Assembly: GCF_016907315.1 (NCBI RefSeq)
Contig: NZ_JAFBBS010000001.1
Location: 1,426,001-1,490,000 of the forward strand
Direction of reading: 5' to 3'
Source of the DNA: Microbacterium esteraromaticum
GTDB taxonomy: Bacteria > Actinomycetota > Actinomycetes > Actinomycetales > Microbacteriaceae
Length of the DNA stretch: 64,000 bases
Shown here piece by piece: positions 58,469 through 64,000 of this stretch. The translations under genes were made by a program, and so were the position numbers. Below the pieces are notes generated by a model. The model ran no database searches. It was not told the DNA's origin and saw only the letters and a list, made by a program, of their open reading frames with translations. Position 1 is the first letter of the stretch, and every line of letters begins with the position of its first letter.

Positions 58469-60261
58469 TCAGCGGGGCGTGCTCTCGCCACCGCTCAGCG
58501 CATCGGCGGCGCGCACGAGTGCGAGGTGCGAGAACGCCTGCGGAGTATTGCCGAGCTGACGCCGGTTCACCGGGTCGTACTCCTCTGCCAGCATCCCGAC
58601 GTCGTTCGTCAGGGCGCAGAGCCGATCCATGAGCGCAGACGCCTCTTCGCGCCGGCCCGTGCTCGCGTACTGCTCGACCAGCCAGAACGAGCACGCGAGA
58701 AAAGGGCTCTCCTCCCCCGTGAGCCCGTCCACACCGCTCTGCGTGCGATAGCGGTGCAGCAGACCGTCATGCATGAGCGTCTGCTCGATGCGGGCGACCG
58801 TCGCCAGCATGCGCGGATCGTCGGCCGCGCAGTAGCCGACCTCCGGAAGCAGCAGCAGCGACGCATCCACCTCGTCGGTGTCGTAGTGCTGGGTGAAATG
58901 CCCGTCGCGCACTCCCCGTCGGTCGATCTCCGACCGCAGCAGGTCGCGCAGCTTGCGCCATGTGCCGACCGCTCCGGGCAGCCCGTACTGCTCGACAGCC
59001 CGCACGCCGCGGTCGAAGGCGGCCCACATCATCACCCGCGAGTGGGTGAACATGCGCGCGGGTCCGCGGATCTCCCACAGTCCCTGATCCGGACGCCCGA
59101 TCTGATCAGCCGCGAAGCGCAGCAGGCTGCGCTCGAGCGGCCACGAGAACTCGCTGTCCTTCAGACCGGCGGCCCGTGCGGCGGACAGGGTCACGAGCAC
59201 CTCGCCCACGACATCCGCCTGGTACTGCCCCCACGCTCCGTTGCCGACCCGCACCGGCGCCGAGGCGGCATACCCCGGCAGCGCCCTCAGCACGCTCTCG
59301 GTCAGATCGCGCTCCCCCGCCAGTCCGTACATGATCTGCAGGTCGGCGGGGTCGCCTGCCACCGCCCGCAGCAGCCACTCGCGCCAGCTGTCGGCCAGAC
59401 CGAGGAAGCCGTGATCGAGCAGCGCCTCGAGCGTGAGCGCCGCGTCGCGCAGCCACACATAGCGGTAGTCCAGTTGCGCTCGCCCCCGATCTGCTCGGAC
59501 AGCGCCATGGTCGCGGCGGCCGCGATGCCGCCCGTCTCGTGGTTGGTCAGCGCACGCAGGATCAGCAGCGAGCGGACCACCTTCTCGTGGTGCGGCCCCG
59601 AATGCTCGATCCTGTCGGCCCAGCTCTGCCACCACGTCTTCGTCACCTCGAGCACCTCATCGACGTCGAGCGGCTCGGGCGCCGGCCGATGCGAGGGGAA
59701 CCAGGCGAGCTGCAGGTCGCGCACCTCTCCGGCCGTCACGCGCACCTCGCCGCGGTGCTCATGATCGACGGCCGTCAGCCGCGCCCCTCGCACGCCGAGC
59801 GCGTCCGGCCCGGCCATCGCGACCAGCTGCGGCTCCGCGTCGGTGCCGGTCTGCCGCACCCACGGCATCGCCCGCGAGTAGTCGAACCGGATGCTGAGCC
59901 GCTGCGTGAACGACATCTCGCCGGCGACGCCGACGATGCGGCGCACGACATCCGTCCGCCTGATCTGCACGCCGGGATCGGGATCTATCGGCATGAAGTC
60001 GTGCACCTCGGCGACCGCATCCCCGCTCTGCCAGCGCGTGACCAGCACGAACGTGTCGCGGTCGTAGTGACGAGTGGCCGTGGCATCCGGATCGTCGGGG
60101 CGCAGCAGCCATCGCCCGTGCGATTCGTCGCCGAGCAGAGCGGCGAACGTGCTCGCCGAGTCCAGCCGGGGCAGACAGAGCCAGTCGATGCTGCCCTCTC
60201 TCGACACGAGCGCCGCGGTGCGGCAGTTGCTGAGCAGGGCATAGTCCTCGATCGGCGTCAC
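58469..60261 (-). pseudogene. GH15 glucoamylase/trehalase-like protein, split by a one-base frameshift
   Basis: Two overlapping minus-strand frames together make one GH15 protein of about 597 aa. The first runs from GTG 60261 (TPIEDYALLSNCRTAALVSR) to the conserved GGERNW near 59470. The second continues with DYRYVWLRDAALTLEALL and reaches the stop at 58469. Restoring one G (TGG-ACT to TGG-GAC) at about 59470-59471 rejoins the family motif NWDYRYVWLRDA. The N-terminal beta-sandwich and the (alpha/alpha)6 catalytic barrel, with MLAEEYDP near the end holding a catalytic Glu, are otherwise intact. Enzymes of this type hydrolyse alpha-glucosidic bonds (trehalose, glucans). Sequencing error or recent pseudogene cannot be told apart here. 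Confidence 0.85.
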
Positions 60262-60326
60262 CACCCGGGCAGTCTCGCACCGCCGCCTCGCCGGCCGCAC
60301 CCCCTTGCTTTCAGCGGGGCGGCGAC

Positions 60327-60332
60327 TACCGT
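60327..60332 (+). promoter_or_regulatory. -10 box of the zwf-like gene
   Basis: TACCGT, 7 nt before the ATG at 60340; the gap is CGGTGTC. Confidence 0.35.
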
Positions 60333-60339
60333 CGGTGTC

Positions 60340-61758
60340 ATGTCGACGACCACCGCATCGCCTTCCGCCACCACGCCTGCGACCACGACGCTCTTCATCC
60401 TCGGAGCAACGGGCGACCTCACCTCGCGGCTGCTGCTGCCATCGCTCGCGTCTCTGCTGTGCAAAGAGCAGAAGCACCGGGTCATCCTCCGGGGGTCGGG
60501 AACCGAGGAGTGGGATGCCGCGACCTGGCGCGCCACGATCGAGAAGGCATTCGCCGACCAGCCGCAGGCGATGGACCGCGTCGAGATCGCCGACTACATG
60601 CGCGCCGATGTGACGGATGCCTCGGCCGTGGCGTCGCTCGTCGAGACGCTCGATCCCGCGACCGTGCTCTACTTCGCCCTCCCGCCGGCCGTGACCGCCG
60701 CGGCGATCGATGCGATGGAGGGTCTGACACTGCCCGAGGGCACCGTGCTCGCGATGGAGAAGCCGTTCGGTCAGGACGAGCAGTCGGCCCACGAGCTCAA
60801 CCAGAAGCTCTTGGCCCTGGTGCCCGAGAAGCAGATCTTCCGGGTCGACCACTTCCTCGGCCGGTCGACCCTGCTCAACCTGCTCGGCGTGCGCCTCGCG
60901 AACCGCATCTGGGAACCGGTGTGGTCGGCCGAGCACATCGAGCAGGTGCTCATCCGCTTCGACGAGTCGGTCGCCCTCGAAGGCCGGGCGCGCTACTACG
61001 ACAAGGCGGGAGCCATGATCGACATGATCCAGAGCCACCTGCTGCAGGTGCTCGCACTGCTCGCGATGGATCCGCCGGCAACCCTCCACGAGCGCGATCT
61101 GCGCGACGCGAAGGCCGCGGTGCTGCGCGCCACGCATGTGATGGACGACGATCCCGCACGCTGGTCGCGCCGTGCTCAGTACACGGCCGGCACCCAGAAG
61201 CTCGCCGACGGCGGCTCGCGTGAGCTGCCCTCGTACCGCGACGAGGAGGGCGTCGACAACGTGCGCAAGACCGAGACGCTCGCAGAGGTGGTCTTCGAGG
61301 TGGCCAGCGACCGCTGGACAGGGGTGCCGTTCATCCTGCGCTCGGGCAAGGGCCTCGACCGCAAGCACTCCGAGATCGTGGTGACCTTCAAGCCGGTGCG
61401 CCATCTGCCGCCAGGGCTCACCGGCAGCCCGTCCGACGGCGGCCGGCTGACGTTCTCGCTGGGGCCGGACGAGATGCACCTGCGGCTGCACGTCACGGGC
61501 GGCGACGACCCGTTCGCGCTGCGCGACGAAGACCTCGTGACCGAGCTCGGCGTCGGCCAGCAGCGGTCGTACGAGGAGGTTCTCGACGAGCTGCTCGACG
61601 GCGACGTCGCCCTGTCTGTCCGGGCCGACGAGGCCGAGGAGTGCTGGCGGATCATCCAGCCGGTGCGCGATGCCTGGGCTCGCGGCGAGACTCCGCTCGA
61701 TGAGTACCCCGCCGGTTCCACGGGCCCGGCGTCGTGGAAGACGTCACAGGCGTCATGA
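60340..61758 (+). CDS. zwf: Glucose-6-phosphate dehydrogenase-like protein (divergent)
   Basis: A 472-aa NADP-dependent dehydrogenase. The Rossmann motif is FILGATGDLTSRLLLPSL (about 20-37), followed by ALPPAVTAAAIDAMEGL and MEKPFGQDEQSAHELN (about 144-159). The substrate/catalytic segment reads RVDHFLGRSTLLNLLGVR (about 168-185). In the classic enzyme this is RIDHYLGKE, so the conserved Lys is Arg here while the catalytic His is kept. It is shorter than the usual actinobacterial Zwf (about 510 aa) and is not beside tal, tkt or opcA, so it is probably an isozyme. It is divergent from the GH15 gene. Confidence 0.88.
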   Translation: MSTTTASPSATTPATTTLFILGATGDLTSRLLLPSLASLLCKEQKHRVILRGSGTEEWDAATWRATIEKAFADQPQAMDRVEIADYMRADVTDASAVASLVETLDPATVLYFALPPAVTAAAIDAMEGLTLPEGTVLAMEKPFGQDEQSAHELNQKLLALVPEKQIFRVDHFLGRSTLLNLLGVRLANRIWEPVWSAEHIEQVLIRFDESVALEGRARYYDKAGAMIDMIQSHLLQVLALLAMDPPATLHERDLRDAKAAVLRATHVMDDDPARWSRRAQYTAGTQKLADGGSRELPSYRDEEGVDNVRKTETLAEVVFEVASDRWTGVPFILRSGKGLDRKHSEIVVTFKPVRHLPPGLTGSPSDGGRLTFSLGPDEMHLRLHVTGGDDPFALRDEDLVTELGVGQQRSYEEVLDELLDGDVALSVRADEAEECWRIIQPVRDAWARGETPLDEYPAGSTGPASWKTSQAS

Positions 61759-61786
61759 GACGCGCGGAGAGCAAACAGGAGGGACG

Positions 61787-62083
61787 ATGCACGAAGACCG
61801 AGTGACCGTGACAGCGACGAACACTCACCTGTATCGCGGGGCGCGGCTGCTGGCTCCGCTGTCCGCAGCGGAACTCTCATCCGGCCCGCGGGGCCTGCAG
61901 ATCGTGTTCCGCGACGGCGTGGAGATCCCCGCAGAGCTGCTGCAGCACGATGACGGCGATTTCGCGATCGACGTCCCCGAGTACCTCACCGCCGCCGGCT
62001 CCACGATCACCACACGCATCTGGCATGTGACGATCGATGCGGTCGACGACACCTCGGCGATCGTCGTCGGCACGAAGGTGTGA
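61787..62083 (+). CDS. Small conserved-looking protein, unknown
   Basis: A 98-aa soluble protein, ATG at 61787 with AGGAGGG 3-9 nt upstream, the best ribosome binding site in this part of the window. The product is beta-rich with repeated Thr/Val/Ile strands (VTVTATNTHLY, LQIVFRDGVEI, TTRIWHVTIDAVD). No family recognised. It follows zwf after 28 nt and may be co-transcribed. A strong hairpin ends the unit. Confidence 0.7.
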   Translation: MHEDRVTVTATNTHLYRGARLLAPLSAAELSSGPRGLQIVFRDGVEIPAELLQHDDGDFAIDVPEYLTAAGSTITTRIWHVTIDAVDDTSAIVVGTKV

Positions 62084-62086
62084 CGA

Positions 62087-62119
62087 AGACGAGCCCGGTC
62101 GTGGCGACCGGGCTCGTCT
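62087..62119. terminator. Bidirectional terminator
   Basis: A 15-bp perfect stem, AGACGAGCCCGGTCG with its complement around a 3-nt loop, 3 nt after the stop of the 98-aa gene and 23 nt from the convergent permease stop. Confidence 0.85.
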
Positions 62120-62142
62120 CACGGTGTCAGGTGCCAGGCCGG

Positions 62143-63600
62143 CTAGTGGTCGGCCCGCTCGACGTCGACCTCGTTGCCGTCCTTGTCGACGACCTTGCCG
62201 TCGACGACCGAGTCGCCGTCTTCCAGGGCATCCAGGATGTAGATCGGGATGCTGCGGGTCGGAGCCGACACGAACGCGTTCTTGCGCTTCACGCCACCGA
62301 GGTGGTTGAACAGCAGGTTCAGGAAGATCGCGGCGACCGCTGCCGAGCTGATGCCCGAGTGGAAGATCGTGTTGAACCAGTCGGGCATCTGGTCGTAGAT
62401 CGTCGGAGCGGCGATCGGCAGCATGCCGATGCCGAGCGACGCCGCGACGATGATCAGGTTCATGTTGCCGCGGTAGTCGACCTTCGCCAGGGTGCGGATA
62501 CCGGATGCCGCGACCGAGCCGAACAGCACGATGCCCGCTCCGCCGAGCACCGGCGAGGGGATCTCGCCGACGACGCGTCCGAGGACCGGCAGCAGACCGA
62601 GGATGACGAGCACGACACCACCGGCGGTGACGACGAAGCGGCTCTTGACACCGGTGATGGCGACCAGGCCCACGTTCTGAGCGAAGGCCGACTGGGTGAA
62701 GGTGCCGAAGATCGGCGACACGGCGCTGGAGAGCATGTCGGCGCGCAGGCCGTCGGCGATGCGCTTCTTGTCGACCTTGGTGTTGACGATCTCGCCGACG
62801 GCGAGGATGTCGGCCGTGGTCTCGGTGAGCGTCACGAGGATGACGATGAACATCGAGATGATCGCGGCGATCTCGAACGTCGGCCAGCCGAAGGCGAACG
62901 GCGTCGGGAACGCGAAGATCGCGCCCTCGCCGACCTGCGAGAAGTCGACGCGTCCGAGGAACGCGGCGAAGATGGTGCCGGCGACGATCGCGAGCAGGAT
63001 CGACAGGCGCGAGACCGCGCCGACGGGCACCTTGCTGAGGATCAGCACGAACAGCAGCGTGACGAAGGCGAGCAGCAGGTTCTCGGGTGCGCCGAAGTCG
63101 TCGGCCGTGGCGTTTCCGCCCATCGCCCAGCGTGCCGCGACCGGCAGCAGGGTCAGGCCGATCGTGGTGATCACGACACCGGTGACGACCGGCGGGAAGA
63201 ACCGGATGACCATCGCGAAGATCGGCGCGATCAAGAGGCCGATCACCGACGCGGCTATCACCGACCCGAACACCGCCGGCAGACCGCCGCCGTTGGTGAC
63301 GATCGCGCCCATGGTCGCGACGCCGGCGAACGAGACGCCCTGCACGAGAGGCAGCTGCGAGCCGAAGAACGGGATGCCGACCGTCTGCAGGATCGTCGCG
63401 AGACCGCCCATGAAGAGGCACGACGCGATGAGCACGCCGATCTCTGCAGGGTTGAGTCCGGCGAGCTGCCCGATGATCAGCGGCGGGGCGATGATGCCGC
63501 CGTACATCGTGAGCACGTGCTGGAGCCCGTACCCGAAGGTGGCGCCGATGGACAGGCGCTCGTCCTCCGGGCGGAGCGCTTCCTTCGTCTGCTTACTCAT
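62143..63600 (-). CDS. NCS2-family purine/uracil permease
   Basis: A 485-aa 14-helix nucleobase:cation symporter-2 protein. Features are the opening FGYGLQHVLTMYGGIIAPPL (about 23-42), QLPLVQGVSFAGVATMG (about 81-97), the helix 8 region VTLTETTADILAVGEIVN (about 254-271), which holds the substrate-binding Glu, and FTQSAFAQNVGLVAITGVKS (about 300-319), the NCS2 signature with QNVG. ETTAD and the QN of QNVG favour the xanthine/uric acid subgroup over uracil. It follows an 8-oxoguanine-deaminase-like gene on the same strand, which supports purine uptake. The tail VVDKDGNEVDVERADH is polar. GAGG lies upstream of the ATG. Confidence 0.92.
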   Translation of the reverse strand: MSKQTKEALRPEDERLSIGATFGYGLQHVLTMYGGIIAPPLIIGQLAGLNPAEIGVLIASCLFMGGLATILQTVGIPFFGSQLPLVQGVSFAGVATMGAIVTNGGGLPAVFGSVIAASVIGLLIAPIFAMVIRFFPPVVTGVVITTIGLTLLPVAARWAMGGNATADDFGAPENLLLAFVTLLFVLILSKVPVGAVSRLSILLAIVAGTIFAAFLGRVDFSQVGEGAIFAFPTPFAFGWPTFEIAAIISMFIVILVTLTETTADILAVGEIVNTKVDKKRIADGLRADMLSSAVSPIFGTFTQSAFAQNVGLVAITGVKSRFVVTAGGVVLVILGLLPVLGRVVGEIPSPVLGGAGIVLFGSVAASGIRTLAKVDYRGNMNLIIVAASLGIGMLPIAAPTIYDQMPDWFNTIFHSGISSAAVAAIFLNLLFNHLGGVKRKNAFVSAPTRSIPIYILDALEDGDSVVDGKVVDKDGNEVDVERADH

Positions 63601-63648
63601 TTTCTGGACCTCTTCGTCGAGTGGGGTGGATCGGTGTTTCGGGGGATG

Positions 63649-64000
63649 TCAGGAATGTCGGGCGAGAAGGCCGCGGGCCGCCTCGCTGTGGTGGGCGATG
63701 AGCTGGGGAAGGTCGAGGCCGACGATCTGACCGTCGAGCACCCGCCACGCGCCGCCGACCATGACGCGGTCAGCACGCTCTGCGCCGCAGAGCAGCAGAG
63801 CCGCGACCGGGTCGTGGCTGCCTGAGAAGCGCAGCTCGTGGAGCGTGAACATCGCGAGATCTGCCTGCTTGCCCGGTGCGAGCACTCCGACGTCGTTGCG
63901 GCCGAGTGCCCTGGCCGACCCCTGGGTCGCCCAGTCGAGGGCGCGCTCGGGGGTGACCGCGGCGGCGCCGTAGCGCAGTCGCTGCAGGTAGAGCGCCTGG
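63649..64000 (-). CDS. 8-oxoguanine deaminase-like amidohydrolase (5' part outside the window)
   Basis: The last 116 residues of an amidohydrolase. The barrel's final segment LQRLRYGAAAVTPERALDWA leads to GVLAPGKQADLAMFTLHELR and FSGSHDPVAALLLCGAERAD, then VMVGGAWRVLDGQIVGLD. The FSGSHDPVAALLLCG block is typical of the 8-oxoguanine deaminase/hydroxydechloroatrazine hydrolase group. These enzymes deaminate oxidised guanine to uric acid or related purines. The stop is 48 nt from the NCS2 permease start, so the two are probably one purine-salvage or purine-catabolism operon. Metal-binding residues lie outside the window. Confidence 0.8.
   Translation of the reverse strand, partial: QALYLQRLRYGAAAVTPERALDWATQGSARALGRNDVGVLAPGKQADLAMFTLHELRFSGSHDPVAALLLCGAERADRVMVGGAWRVLDGQIVGLDLPQLIAHHSEAARGLLARHS

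Overview
The window is a high-GC, densely packed chromosomal segment from an actinobacterium. It most resembles Microbacteriaceae and probably Microbacterium. The reasons are very strong G/C bias at third codon positions, many GTG starts, many start codons with a -10 box only 6-7 nt upstream and no ribosome binding site (leaderless transcripts), a DUF222/HNH (13E12-type) gene, a dimeric-type glycyl-tRNA synthetase, and frequent GGATGC/GCATCC words. I see no rRNA, tRNA, CRISPR array, prophage or insertion sequence. Organism assignment is inference.

Layout. 1-12.7 kb: ordinary housekeeping and transport genes: the end of a small membrane protein, a repeat-rich spacer, glyS, a VOC protein, a GNAT, DUF4870, a HIT-like protein, a TspO-like protein, a POT peptide transporter, an MFS exporter, a beta-lactamase-fold protein lacking its catalytic residues, an M13 metallopeptidase and an unknown membrane protein. 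12.7-21.4 kb: two adjacent catabolic modules, each with a TetR regulator divergent from a permease/hydrolase operon: agmatine deiminase + amidase-signature enzyme + APC permease, then NCS1 permease + YtcJ-like amidohydrolase. The two regulator/operon gaps carry very similar 22-bp operator-like palindromes.

21.5-32.3 kb: a type IV pilus locus. pilB lies on the + strand, convergent with a ten-gene minus-strand operon: pilA, pilV-like, pilW-like, pilX-like, pilD, pilM, pilN, pilO, pilT, pilC. Most junctions overlap by 1-4 nt. A strong hairpin after pilA probably makes the major pilin more abundant than the rest. No secretin or PilP is present, as expected for a monoderm.

32.3-45.8 kb: a lipoprotein, DUF1992, GNAT, DUF222/HNH, a MATE transporter, an acyl-CoA dehydrogenase, a SPOUT methyltransferase, a manganese module (mntH with a DtxR-type palindrome over its start codon, and mntR two genes on), an NhaC-type antiporter, and a second YtcJ-like amidohydrolase with its own divergent TetR. 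45.8-64 kb: a small TM protein + YdeI, pyrE, PEBP, xthA, two HAD phosphatases, a reductase, an MFS transporter, a histidine kinase/response regulator/BenE operon followed by an ABC exporter, a nitroreductase, a GH15 gene broken by a one-base frameshift, a divergent glucose-6-phosphate dehydrogenase, and finally an NCS2 purine/uracil permease next to the 3' end of an 8-oxoguanine-deaminase-like gene.

The items I would look at first are the complete type IV pilus operon with its attenuator and beta-helical pilin, the shared operator linking two TetR modules, the amidase that sits where AguB would be expected in the agmatine pathway, the inactive-looking beta-lactamase fold, and the 19-bp-period mirrored repeat at 50147-50256.
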